Below, piece by piece: positions 47,775 to 59,548 of a stretch of DNA of 64,000 bases (the first letter of the stretch is position 1; every line of letters begins with the position of its first letter). The translations under genes were made by a program, and so were the position numbers. Source of the DNA: Lineolata rhizophorae (taxonomy: Eukaryota > Ascomycota > Dothideomycetes > Lineolatales > Lineolataceae); contig MU001692.1 in NCBI GenBank assembly GCA_010093515.1, positions 107,305 through 171,304 on the forward strand, read 5' to 3'. The notes under the pieces were generated by a model that was not told the origin of the DNA, searched no databases, and saw only the letters and a list, made by a program, of their open reading frames with translations.

Positions 47775-48949
47775 GTGGTTGATGGTGCGTGTTACGAATG
47801 ATTTGGCATGACTGATGCGTGAACGGCCTTGACATCATGAATGCGGAAAAGGTAAAAGAACGTTGCATGGAAAGGGAGTTGGGTTTAAGGTTTCTGTTCC
47901 ACGCATTATCGGGAGGCGACGTCTTTAGGAATATGAAGGTTGGTTCAAGCATCAATCCTGTGTTCTCTCAACATTCCGCGAAACATGTGCACAGAGGGTA
48001 TATGTTTAGCGCCAGTAACCGTTTGGACGTTCGCTGGCTTCGCTTTTCCGTTCTTCCTTTCTTTTTTTTTTTTTAACTGTTTGTGAATGCCTTGTACTTC
48101 TATGTAGGTTGCTCTTTCAATAGGCATCTGAAGATAGCAAACTGACTATTACCGGGCAACCCTACTACTGTTCCAGGGCCCTGCAACTTTAATTGGCCGC
48201 TCTATCGTTCCTCTCTAGTTTAACAAAGAATTCGGATGGTTTACGCTAGAACTATAGTCCTCCAACGCTCCGAGGAGCCAATGACGGTGCTTTGCACGGG
48301 TTTGGTGGCAATGGTGACAGCAAGAAGCTACGGGGCTCATTTGTTGCGTACTGCGGCCTTCTTACATTCTATCCGCGCTTCCATGATTCTCCCGCCGCTG
48401 GCTCTTGCGATTTGATGGGACTTCTAGATCGGTTTCATCATTTGTGATTTGCTGATGACCGTGATCGGATTTAATCGTTGGCGGGCCTGGCGGAAGATGT
48501 CCAGACGAGCCGGTGAGCTTGGGAAGGAGAGACATTCGGACAAGACGTGACGCCGGCTCATGCCACGTCGGTGAATGGAGCATCCTACAAGCTTGCGGCC
48601 GAGGCTATAAAGGCGGGGCAGCTGTTTGATGTGCTCAGGTATGCCGGAGCGTACCACGGAGAGCGTAAATGGATGCCTCGTCATTTGGTTGGTGGAGAAA
48701 TGCCGTGCGAGGCTGGCTACGGGGAGAGCGCACTGCCGTCCTGAGCAGCGGATCAGCGCATTGTGAAGCCCTGCAACCCATTCCCGCCCGAAGACGGACG
48801 ACAGACGCATGCCTGCCAAATGCGAGGTTGGAAAGCGTGGTAGGTTGGAAACCAGCCGTGAAGCCTGCGACCTATTGCCCACGGATGTCGGGAAGTGTGG
48901 CGCTGGTTCCACGTCCCTCGCACATAGCGGGCCTGCGAAACTAGCCGGA
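47775..48949. other. Intergenic, 1.2 kb
   Basis: 3' flank of Pol kappa including a T14 run near 48062-48075. No supported gene. Confidence 0.5.
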
Positions 48950-49570
48950 TTCGATCTGTCCGGCGTACTCGACTTCGTTCAAGTTTCCCGGGCTTTCACA
49001 AGGAAAAGTTGCGTCCCGGGTCACAACCCACGGAGGGCCCTTAAGGATGTCAGAGAGCAGTTCTGCCGCACCCTCGTCGTCGGTAGCGCCTCCCTGGGCG
49101 CCCTCGAGCCCGAAACGGAGGAGAAGCTCCGGCGACCCAGTTCCAATGCCGAGATAGGGAAAGGGGGCGAGCGCTTTCTAAGGGCGCAGCACCGCGCCGT
49201 GCTCTTGGAGGAGATGCTTCAGAGGAAGCCGAGCCTAAAGCTTGCTTTGGCGACGCGGTTGGCGCTGGTGCATTGTACTGGAGCAGTAGAACGCTTCTTC
49301 CTGGCGAGGAGAAGGCCTTATTCTGGGATCGAGCATCGGGCGATGGGTATTGAACCAGCAGCGATGAGGCCAGGCGGTGTTGTCCTTGTTTTAAAGGTCT
49401 CGATCGGCCATATCTTGTGCGTGCTAGTGGCAAGGGCGCATATAATTTGGTGGGGGACGCTTTCATCGCCTTGTTACCGGCAGATGTCCAGTCCTCCCCA
49501 CGGATGTACACGCGCAACGGCTCGATAGGAGCGCGTATCGCGTTGGAATATTCGGAAGCTGCTCGCTAGG
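48950..49570 (+). pseudogene. Remnant of the C-terminal part of a HET-family (heterokaryon incompatibility) protein
   Basis: HET proteins act in fungal non-self recognition. Plus-strand frames here contain pieces like the conserved C-terminal module of this family: RRALKDVREQFCRTLVVG, a segment ending FFLARRRPYSGIEHRAMGI, MRPGGVVLVL, and RPYLVRASGKGAYNLVGDAF. The order matches the family, but the HET domain itself is absent and the pieces do not share one frame, so the copy looks broken. Assignment rests on remembered consensus. No intact HET gene is in the window. Confidence 0.45.
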
Positions 49571-49750
49571 CGGGAGAGCAGCAGAGCAACTCTGATGTGG
49601 TACAAGAACGGTGCGACTTCACGTTACACTTCGCAAACGCTCAAGAGATTTTACATTTCCTACGAACCGAAATCAACTCAGCGGCATGCTCGTATCATCA
49701 TTCAGATCCGTTCCAAGAACATCATCAATCGCCACGACGCCACCCACGCC

Positions 49751-52010
49751 TCACCCGCTCTTCTCCATAATCGCCGCCATCCACCCCGGCACCTCCGGCC
49801 TCGCCTCCCACTTCTCCTTCCACACCGCCCTCCAACCCGGCACCCCCGCCGCCGGCACCGCAAACACCCCCGTGACGAACCAGCCCACCGACCCCTCCGC
49901 CACGCTCCCCGTCAGCAGCGGGATCACGCTGCGCGGCTCGAGCAGGTTCGAGTTGGCGTCGGCCTGCAGGGCGGCGCCGTCGCGGGTGGCGGCCGCCTTC
50001 CAGGCGGCGCGCGGCGCCGCCACGTCGACGACGCCGACGGCGCCCGACGCGCCGAGCACGAGCGCCGAGCCGGGCCCCTCGACGCAGCCCTCGACGGCGC
50101 CGCCCGCCGCCGCCGCCTCGTACCCGATGCTCTGCAGCGCCTTGCCGTCGCCGGCCTGGACGCCGCGGACGGCGAAGCCGCCCTCGGCCACGCGCACGGC
50201 GCGGCCCGCCCTCACGCGGTGCACACGGAGGTGCCAGGCGTCGGCGGGGGAGCCCGGCGTGGGGGGGATGAGCCACGTGTCGACGATGACGTCCTTCCAG
50301 GGGCGCATGGAGGAGACGAGGACGGGGCCGGCGGCGGCGGCGGCGCCGTCGGGGGAGGGCGGGGTCTCGATGCGGGCGTGCTCGACGCGGCGGCGCAGCT
50401 TCCAGAGCTCGCCGAGGAGGCCGCCGCCGCCGCCGTCGGCGGGCGGGGCGTCGGCCTCGACCTCGGCGAGCGCCATGGTGCTCTCGGGCGCCCACTCGGG
50501 CAGCGTGTGCGAGCCCGTCTGGACGCTGTACGGGAAAGCGGAGCTGTAGGCGAACTTGCCGTACTTGGCCTGGGTGGCGCGCAGCGGGTAGTGGCAGGCC
50601 TGGCCCGAGTTGAGGATGTACGTGTGGCCGGCGGCGCGGACGGCGACGTGGAGGGGCATCGTGAGCGCCTTGACAGGGGGTACGGCCGCCACCGGGTACG
50701 GCTCCTCGGGCGCGGTCCAGAACGGGTGGTCGGCGGGCAGGGCCAGCGGCGCGAACGCCAGCATGCACCAGTATGGGGAGCCCGGAGAGTTGTAGTTCTC
50801 CGTCATGTACATGTTGGGGTAGGCGAAGCCGATGGAGAGCATCCCGTTGGGCTGGAACACGAACGGGTGCTGGGTCCACCAGCGCAGGTGCCGCAGCCAG
50901 ATGCCCTTGACGACGCCCCAGCTGTCGAGCGGCGCGGGCAGGTCGACCTCGGCGAAGGCGACGCCGGCCCAGAAGCCGGCCATGGCCCAGCGGTACGTCA
51001 ACGAGCGCCCGAAGGTGACGGCGGAGCCCTCGGGCGAGAAGTAGTGCACGCAGTCGAGAGCGTAGGCGCGGGCGCGGGCCTTGTACTCCTCGGAGCGCTT
51101 CGGATCCGTCTTCTCGGCCAGCTTGGAGTACAGGAGCTGCAGGTACTGGATGGCGAAGGAGCCCGAATAGTAGTCCATCTGGGTGTGGGTTGGCGGGCCG
51201 TCATTCGACCAGCCATTGCCACGGTAGAAGGTGTCGAGGTGGTCCAGGTCGGCATCGAGACGCTCCTGGGAATAGGGGGCGCCGTTGCGGGCGAGGCCGA
51301 GGTTGGCGAAAACGCGGAACCAGAGCCTACGAAGAAAGATAACGATGGCCGTTGGTAAGTCGAGTCAACTGAAGTTTCGGATCGAAGGACTCAGGATGGA
51401 GTGGTCATTGCCAACTGGACGATCGCGTGGCCACCAGCAACTCGGAGCGAACAGAAGGACCGGAGAATGAAAAGTAAAAATAAATAAAAAAAATAAAATA
51501 AAAAATAAAAAAAACTCACCAATTCGTATTCGGCATATCCCTCACATTCATCCCCCCCAACCACGCCGCCAAATTCGCCCTCTCCCTCTCCCCCAACGGC
51601 TCCCAAAACGCGTCGCCCGCGACCGCCAACGCGAACCCAATCGGGCACGCCTCCACCATGCGCTGATCGCGATCCTCCATGGCGCCCCAGAACTCGGGGC
51701 CATCGGGGTCGGTGCCGGCGACGAGGCCGCGGGCCCAGCGGGCGGCGCCGGCGTAGGCGCCGCCGCCGGCCAGCAGCGCGGCCAGCCCCCACAGCGGCCG
51801 CGCGAAGCCCTCGACCTGGGCCGCCGTCTCGTCGAAGCGCGCGCCCGTCCCGCCCGCCCGGACCAGCGCCCCGCCCGCCGACGTCCCCGCCGCCAGCGGC
51901 TCCAGCAGCGACGTCACGGCCGCGGCCACGTCGGCGCGCGTGCGCAGCGGGTTCGTGCAGAAGGGGTGCGCGGGCGCGGCGAGGTTGGCGGCTGCGGCGG
52001 CGTAGGGCAT
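49751..52010 (-). CDS. DUF2264 domain protein
   Basis: Family of unknown biochemical role with a predicted alpha/alpha-toroid fold like glycoside-processing enzymes. Two minus-strand exons: 52010-51520 and 51326-49751; 688 residues. Typical features are [60 protein letters not shown], and the aromatic-rich [39 protein letters not shown] and [20 protein letters not shown]. The second half is a beta-rich domain with many Ala/Gly insertions. The intron (51327-51519) has an A/T-only tract immediately after its donor. Very high GC at third positions. No signal peptide, so probably intracellular. Confidence 0.93.
51471..51513. repeat. A/T-only tract inside the DUF2264 intron
   Basis: Runs of AAATAAAA-type sequence (poly-T on the gene's strand) begin within a few bases of the 5' splice site. 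Confidence 0.9.
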
Positions 52011-52100
52011 CGTGGCGGGTTGGGCGGGGGGAAGATGGGGGGTGGGGGGGGAGGTTGTGTGTTGTGGGGGTGGATGCGGTGGGCGGGATTGATTGTGTGT

Positions 52101-52132
<32 letters not shown>
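52101..52132. repeat. G32 homopolymer
   Basis: Thirty-two consecutive G, 90 bp upstream of the DUF2264 start codon and flanked by other G-rich sequence. Exact length is likely to be unreliable. Confidence 0.9.
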
Positions 52133-52134
<2 letters not shown>

Positions 52135-54742
52135 TGTGGCGTGGCTGTTTTTGTGGCGTTTGGGTTGGTTTCGCGGTATGTGGTTGGTGGAAATTTCCGG
52201 ATTTGGAAAGGTTGGAGCTGTTGCTGTCGATGGAGGAGGAGGTTTTTGGGGCGGAAAGCTTAGAGGGGGTTTGTAAAGTTAAGTGAAATGGCGGGAGCGG
52301 AGATGCTGATTCGAGGGATCTCTTCGACAATTGAAGGAGAAATTCTGTCGAGAAATTTTCCGGAGGCTCGGATTCTCTCTCTCTCTTTCTCCTGGGCCGT
52401 TTTGCGGCTTTTCGATGCCACGTGCCCTGCTAAATACCACACGTGAAACCAAACGCTGAGAGGTTGTTCACAACCTCGGGCTTAGTTGATGCCAAGCACG
52501 GTGGGTTATTCTAGCTGACGAAGGTCGGTAGCTTCAGCAGAAAAGGATTTCCCCGAAGCCACTGAAAGTATAATCTCAACGGAACGATTGAAACGGTGAA
52601 CAAAAATAAGGCCGAGGCGGAAATAATAGTGGATTCAGACGGCAAAAAAGAAAACTGAAAAAAGGTAGAGAAATTCCGCCACGACACACTACCGAACAAC
52701 TGTGTAGTCGATCGCGGCCAGTTGATGACTGGCCGTTTCGACTTTCCGTCTGGTCGCCCAGTAGCGTTGCGGTAGCGGTAAGACGCGGCCAACAAGAAAT
52801 ATTAAAAAAAAAAAGGCAAAAGAAAATAAACCGAATGTGGTAAAGCAGTAATAGGTAGGCGGCTGCACTGCTCCGGGAAGTACGGCAGCGATGACGAAGG
52901 GGGTCAATTGTAAGTAGCAGCTGGATGGCCTCTCGTTGCTTTGTCGGCGGCGTCTGCGGAGTCACCACGCACGCAGACGGATTCTCCCCGCGGGCAAACG
53001 CCCCCAATTCATTGCCGGCCGGGTTCCTTTTTAAGCAGGGCGATCGGCGCAAAGCGGCCGCGACGCGGCGTCCGGCCTTCCTGCCGGCCCCGACGCGGGC
53101 GGGCGTGGGGAAACGGCGGCGGATAAATTGGGCAATATGGCTCCGCGAGAGTATAGGTGCAGTTAAGGCCTGTTTGGCGGAGGGAGAGGCCTCGTGGGTC
53201 TCTAGGCAAGTGTTATGCGTGGGCGGCAGGGCTCGGGAGCCCATGATGGAGGAGCGCAGGCGTGTATGGTCCCTGCGGGTGCGCGTGATGCTCCCTGCGG
53301 ATTCCGCCTGGGGGCATTCCTAGCCATCGTGGGCGGGTCATGGCGGTAGACGATGCGACTCCGAGACAGACATTGGGCCGGGCAGCCAGGAACAGCGTGG
53401 ACTCTTCGAGTGTGGCTGGCTCGGGGGTCTTAGTTGGAGCCGGTTAACGGGCAGGTACCGGGGAGGTACAGGCGCGCCATCGTGCGCGCAAGCTGCGCGA
53501 CATGATGATAAAATAAACAGCGCCGGGCCATGGCTGCGCCCGGGAGGTCCACGGGGATATACACCTTGGTTGCTGGTAGGAGGATGGATATCGGGGAACT
53601 CAAATCCTTTTCTTGCGGCGTCCCGGACGAAGCACCGTGCCAAGGTACCCCCATAGGTGCCTGTGTCGACGGCCAAAGTCCAAATGGACCTCGACTTCTC
53701 CAGGACTCGAGAACGGGCCGGTCTGGAGGATTTGCTACCCCGTCCTTTTTCCCTTGCAGATCAGAACGTCCCGTTTTTAGCTACCGGGCTCGGCGGGCGC
53801 CGCCGTGCACGGCACATTCGAGTCCACCACACAACGTGTGTATGTACGCAGTAGTGTTGCAAGTTCAGGCCGTTCCCCCGGGCGGCGGGATGGAACTGGC
53901 ACTCTCAGCGAGCGGCATCTACCTCGAAAGGCGCAGGGCATGTCCACCTTCTCTTCCGTGTCGCGCGGGTCCGCGTGTGCGTACCTACGTAGTACGTGTG
54001 GAGAATTAGCAGCCCGGGAAGAAAACAAGCGCGCGGGGCGGCAGCCCTCTCACTGGCTTGCTGCTGGCGTGACAATCTCCTGGACGAGGCCATCGGGGCC
54101 AATGTCACTAGCCGACCGGGGGGGTGGAGGAGAAAGAAGAGCGGAGGGAAGATCGACGGGATCCTTGGCCGCTTCCATCTTCTGATTGCTGGGGCATAAA
54201 TGCGCCGTGGGGCTGGCGGCTGGCTTTCCCGTCGGGCTGGGCGCCGGCTTGGGCGGCCGAACGCCCTTCTTCCTCAAGCTGCTACTCCGTACAGGGCATT
54301 CCATACGGCGGACCGGCTTGGAGGGAAATCCACACAGAGAGAAGAAACCACCGCGACTCGATTCGGCCGGCGCAGATCCCGTCCGCTCGTCTCCCGTGCC
54401 ACTCGGAGATAGAGTGCAAGAGCTGCGCCCGGTGCCGGACCAAGCTTCACAAACGCATGCGCCAGAGCCCGAGTCAAGACGGCCTGGGCGGTTCTTGGAC
54501 GCCGCGGGAAAAGCTTCGACCGGGTCGCATTCCCTTTCCGAGCGGGCATCTCCCAGGCAGTCTGGAAAGCGCACACACGCTGCGGGCTAGCCGTGCGCGC
54601 AGTGCTCCGTATGTATGCTGTACGTAGATTGTCTCCCCCGGGCGGCGCTCTGGGGACCCCGCGCCGGGCTGCAGCGCAATGCAACGCCGAGGCCGCAGGC
54701 GTGTACAGCATGCATGCCTCGGCACGCAGCAGGCTAGCGACC

Positions 54743-54766
54743 GTTTGGTTTGGTTTGGTTTGGTTT
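54743..54766. repeat. (GTTTG)n pentanucleotide repeat
   Basis: Nearly five GTTTG units in the transporter upstream region. Confidence 0.85.
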
Positions 54767-55999
54767 CCTTCCCCAGGGCGCGCCAGCGACGCGCGCATTT
54801 AGCCGATCTGGAAGCGGAAGAAGCCCCAGCGAAGAACGTCCGCGCCCCCGGCCTCCGCGAGAGTCGGCAGCGCACATGGCACACCGGGGGGCGCTTTGAG
54901 CGGCGCTTTGCAGCGCCGGCTGCACGGCGGCGGACATGCCAGCGTCCCCTCCGTCTTGGGCCCTCCCGCGCCGGAGCTGCGATTCTGTCGGTATGCACTG
55001 TACGTTGCAAGTCTTGAGCCGCCGCTTCATCAAAGCGCTTTTTGCCTCCCGACCAAACCCACACCCCCTGGCCAAGGCTAGTCGCTCGCATACAACAAGT
55101 CGCGCCACGCATCACCCGTGCCTATGTAGGCCCGGACAACCGTCCTCGAGCGGCGAGTGCAGCCGCGAGAACATTAAAAAAACGAGAGGCCGGCATGCTC
55201 CGTCTGCTCGCTAACGCTGCCCGTCCGCAAAACTCAAGCGCTTTGCCGCACTATGTAAGGTATGCACGCGGCTAGTCCGGCGAAACGCCTCGTGCGAGTG
55301 GCGCGGGCGATCCCGCTTCGACCGTTCGACTCGAGCTCACTCGTCGCGCTCGTAGTACGCAGCACGTAATATATGTATGTAGCGAGCGCCAGCGTTCGAC
55401 GGGGCGGGCGGTCCTCGGCGGCTTTGGCTCCTCTCCCGGGGTCGCCCGCAACGCCGACGCCGCGGCACCGCGATGCAGCGATGCCCGCGTGCGCTCGCGC
55501 CGCGTCCAAGATTCCTGGAGCTGCACGGCAAAAGCGACGGGCGGCGGCGGCGGCGGCGGCGGAAGCGGAGGCGGAGACGGGAATGCCGAGCCCCAGCAGC
55601 TATGCGTGTATGTACCCAGGGTCCGTCCGTCTGTACGTACCTAGCAGTCCAGCAGGGCGGGGGCCCGCGGGGCAGCATCAAGGAGGATCATCGACCGTCG
55701 ACTCCCCGGGGGTGGAAGGCCCCCCATGCGCCCGCAGTCCGCTCCCTTGAGCGAGGTCAACCACCCCCCGGGCCGCCACCACGACCCGCCCCCGCCTCGC
55801 CGGGGCCCCGGCCGGAGTTTTCCCACAAATTACCTGACCGCCCTCCGCGCCGGCAACCCGAGCGACGACCCAGGCTGCCTTGTACCGGCGGCGCGGACAT
55901 GGGGGCGGCAAGGGAAGATGAACGATGGCATGGCATGGCAGGGCAGGGTCGCTCCGTCCGGCGCGCACAGAGCATGCACACACACGCGCGCGCATCTTC

Positions 56000-56001
<2 letters not shown>

Positions 56002-56043
<42 letters not shown>
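56002..56043. repeat. (TG)n microsatellite, about 21 units
   Basis: Uninterrupted TG dinucleotides, about 700 bp upstream of the sugar-transporter ATG. Confidence 0.95.
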
Positions 56044-56045
<2 letters not shown>

Positions 56046-56744
56046 AACAACCCCCCGGGGTAGGTGGGACCCCGAAACTTATTTGTATGCGGCTGCATCT
56101 CTCTCTCCCCCGGACCGCGATGGGATTTGATTGCTGAGCGCCCGCGCGAGAGACAGAGAGAGAGAGAAAGAAAGAAAGAAAAAGAGAGAGAGAGACCCCC
56201 GAGCCGAGAGAGCCTGCGGCTTCCAAGAAACACCCCAACTCAACCACCCACCCCACCCCTCCCCCCTCCCGGTTGCAATATCGGTTGTCCCCTCGTCTAC
56301 CTTAAATCGCGGTTCTTGGGAATCGGACCAGAACTGGGTTTGGGCTTGATTTCGCCATTTGCCGGGGTGTGTGTTAGACGAAAGCGAGAAAGAGAGAACG
56401 GAACACTGTGCCGCTTTTGCAATTACTGTTATTTCAGGCGCCCGCGCCGTTCGGTCTTCCGCCTTTATTATTACTATTGTTTTATTTTCTTTTTCTTTCT
56501 TGATTGAGTCTCCAGCCGCCGTCCCTGCGTTGTTCGCTTTCGGGTCGAGTTCTGCTCCCCGTGATCCGTCCGCGAGCCGTCTCTTCATTCACGGCTTGAC
56601 CGATACTTTGTCGGCGCATCCGCCCAAAGTCCGTCAAACCCGGAGAGCAAGAGAGGAAGAAAGAGCCTCAAAGAGCTCCACCGACCTTCGCAATCTTCCC
56701 TGGTTGTCGTTGCTTCTAGTCCTCCAAGAACTCAAGCCGCGAAG

Positions 56745-58462
56745 ATGTCGACTCTCGGCGTCCGGTTCCTCTCGGCCATCGTCCGAAACGATGCCATGAA
56801 GCATGACCCCCCGGAGATCTACGGGTGGAGAAACTTCGCCATAGCATGCTCGGCGTGCTTGGGCGGCATGCTTTTCGGCATGGACGTTGGTATCATCGGT
56901 GGTGTTCTGACGCTTCCGGCGTTTGTGGAGTGAGTTTGGTCCTTTTCCATCGGCCCAGCGAAGAATCAAGCCCCCACCTTCCTTCACCGGTTGCAGCTTG
57001 GTCAATTTTTCTGACTGTACGGCAGGACGTACGAACTCGACCAGAAGAGCGATGTCGAGCGAGCGGACCTGGAGTCCAACATCGTGGCCACACTCCAGGG
57101 CGGTTGCTTCTTCGGTTCGCTGTTCGCCTCATGGGTGGCCGACAAGCTTGGTCGTCGCATGGCTCTCATCATCTCGGCCGCTGTTACCATTGTTGGCTGC
57201 ATCATGCAAGCAGCCGGTGAAGGTATCCTGGATGTCATGTTCGTTGGTCGGTAAGTAATGTCGATATTTCAAACCGTTCTTACTCTCCGAACGCCCGCTC
57301 TGACGATTTGATAGCTTTGTTGCTGGTCTAGGTGTCGGCGCCGCGTCCATGATCACCCCGCTCTACATCTCCGAGAACGCGCCCCGTGCCATTCGCGGTG
57401 GTCTGACTGGTATCTACCAGCTTTTTGTAAGTTGCCGTTTCGCCGCTCCGTAACTGGCTTCCAAAGAGCCCAGGTTAATGGCTAACCCTGTATTCCTCAG
57501 ATCGTCACTGGTGTCATGCTCGCCTTCTGGATCAACTATGGCTCTCTGCAGAACTTCAGTGGAACGGCGACCTACGGTGAGCAACCATTCCAAACAAATC
57601 TCGTACAAGAACGTACACTAACACAGCTTTCAGTCGTCCCGCTTTCCGTCCAGGCGTTGCCCGCCATCCTCATGCTCTTCTCCATGATGTTCTGCAACGA
57701 GTCTCCCCGGTTCCTCGCCAAAAAGGACCGCTGGGAGGACGCGCAGAGGACGCTCGAGCGCGTGCGCCAGCTGCCAGCCTCGCACGACTACATCCAGGAG
57801 GAGCTTTCCGAGATCAAGGCCCAGCTCGACCACGAGCGCATGCTCATCAGCGGCTCCTCCGTCTGGGACCTGCAGAAGGAGATGTGGCTCATTCCGGGTA
57901 ACCGCAAGCGTGCGCTCATCAGCGTCGGCCTCATGGTCTGCCAGCAAATGACCGGTGTCAATGCGAGTAAGTGGAGAACCCTTGGGCCTGAAAAAAATAA
58001 ATGCACGAGAAAATGAAACCCGAAAGAAATGGAGTATACAATGGAGTATACAGAAGCACTTGAAAAAAAGAAAAAAAAACGCAACACTCTAACTTTTCGC
58101 TTAACCAGTCAACTACTACGCGCCTCTCATCTTCGCCAACCTCGGTATCACGGGAACCGAGAACGGCCTCTTCGCGACGGGCATCTACGGCATCACCAAG
58201 ATGGCCACTTGCTTGTGCTTCCTGCTCTTCGCTGCCGACTCGCTAGGCCGCCGCCGCTCGCTCCTCTGGACCTCCATCGCCCAGGGCGTTGTCATGTACT
58301 ACATCGGCCTGTACGTCCGCATCGACCCGCCCATCGAGGGCGAGCCTGTCCCCGGCGCCGGCTACGTCGCCCTCGTCTGCGTCTACCTCTTCGCGGGCTT
58401 CTTCCAATTCGGCTGGTGAGTTTCTCGCTTCCGATACCCTGAGCTCTTCCATTCTCCAACCG

Positions 58463-58524
<62 letters not shown>

Positions 58525-58978
58525 ACCCCCCCTTTTCCCAAAAAAAAAGCGAGCGTCAAGCTAACCTCAATCCTCTCTCCCTCCCAGGGGCCCCGTATGC
58601 TGGATCTACGCCTCGGAGATACCGTCGGCGCGGCTGCGCTCGCAGAACGTGGCCCTGGCCGCGGCCACGCAGTGGCTCTTCAACTTCGTGGTGGCCAAGG
58701 CGACGCCGGTGATGCTCGAGACGGTCGGCAGCCACGGCTACGGCGCCTACCTCATCTACGGCTCCTTCTGCTTCTCCATGTTCTTCTTCGCCTGGTTCTT
58801 CATCCCCGAGACCAAGGGCATCTCGCTCGAGAAGATGGACGAGCTCTTCGGCGTCACCGAGATCGGCTCCGCAAAGGACGAGGAGGCCGGTGGCGTCCGC
58901 CCGGCCGGCTCGTCCGCCGATGGCGCCGATTCGAAGGACGCGGCTGTCGAGCGCGTCGAGGAGCATAAGTTGGGATGA
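56745..58978 (+). CDS. MFS sugar porter (quinate/hexose permease-like)
   Basis: Twelve-helix plasma-membrane proton symporter of the sugar porter family; substrate not determinable, with quinate or a hexose possible. Exons: 56745-56929, 57026-57250, 57315-57426, 57501-57576, 57634-57966, 58109-58415, 58588-58978; 542 residues, all phases consistent. Signatures: [19 protein letters not shown] in helix 1, [92 protein letters not shown], and [16 protein letters not shown] at the end of helix 12. The hydrophilic Ala/Asp/Glu-rich tail is cytosolic. Intron 6 (58416-58587) carries a 60-bp poly-C run. A17 begins nine bases after the stop. Confidence 0.95.
58463..58522. repeat. C60 homopolymer in intron 6 of the sugar porter
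   Basis: Sixty consecutive C, starting 47 bp after the 5' splice site; the acceptor is 65 bp further on. The length alone makes it unusual and suspect. Confidence 0.9.
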
Positions 58979-59548
58979 ATTGAACCAAAAAAAAAAAAAA
59001 AAACGTGGGGTTTGCTCGTAATGTTTCTCTCGCGCTTTTTTTGGTGTGTCTGTGTGTATCTTCCTCCAATGATGAACCGTCATTTTGTTATGTATAGCCT
59101 GGGGTGCGAGCGATTAGCCGCTTGCACCTTCCATGGATGCTGGGATATGTCACGTGTTGGCTTGTATGCTCGTGACGCCCACGTGCGATGTGAACACGTG
59201 AGACGAGTTATCTGTAGTTAGCACGAGACATATTTTCACGTGGGCCCGTGTTTAGGAAAGCCCATCCGTCGCAGTGAATAGAGCGTTGCTTGCTCGTATT
59301 TCGGCCGTGGTATTGAGCGAGTGACAACCGCCTCAGAAAATGCGGATATGATGCAGACACATGCAATCCCGAAAAAAAGCAGCCTTATAATAGTACAGCC
59401 GATCCAAAGGAGGAAAATGAGTCATCCCTTGCCTCTGCTCCCTAAACACCTACCCTCAATTCTTGCCAGGCCGAGCCGTCAAATAACCAAAACCACACCC
59501 CCTCCCCCCTTTTCTTCGTCTCTCGACTCCAGAGAGCACGTTCACACT
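58979..59548. other. Convergent intergenic region
   Basis: 570 bp between the stops of the sugar porter and the RPEL gene, including A17 at 58987-59003 and several CACGTG/CACGTGA-type sites near 59151-59240. No gene seen. Confidence 0.5.

Larger units (their letters stand above)
52011..56744. other. Long divergent intergenic region, 4.7 kb
   Basis: Separates the DUF2264 and sugar-transporter genes. Many GC-rich open frames exist but none shows a family or splice logic. It contains a G32 run, a GTTTG pentamer repeat near 54743-54766, a TG repeat, purine-rich GA/AAAG tracts (56150-56194), and recurrent GTAC/TACGTA palindromes. It probably includes a long transporter promoter and 5' leader. Confidence 0.5.

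Noticed and set aside
49595-51358. 587-codon plus-strand frame
   Set aside because: Antisense to the DUF2264 exon; Gly/Arg/Val-biased composition caused by high third-position GC.
54050-55750. Several overlapping 120-210-codon frames on both strands
   Set aside because: High GC leaves all frames open; Arg/Pro/Ala-rich with no family resemblance or splice structure.
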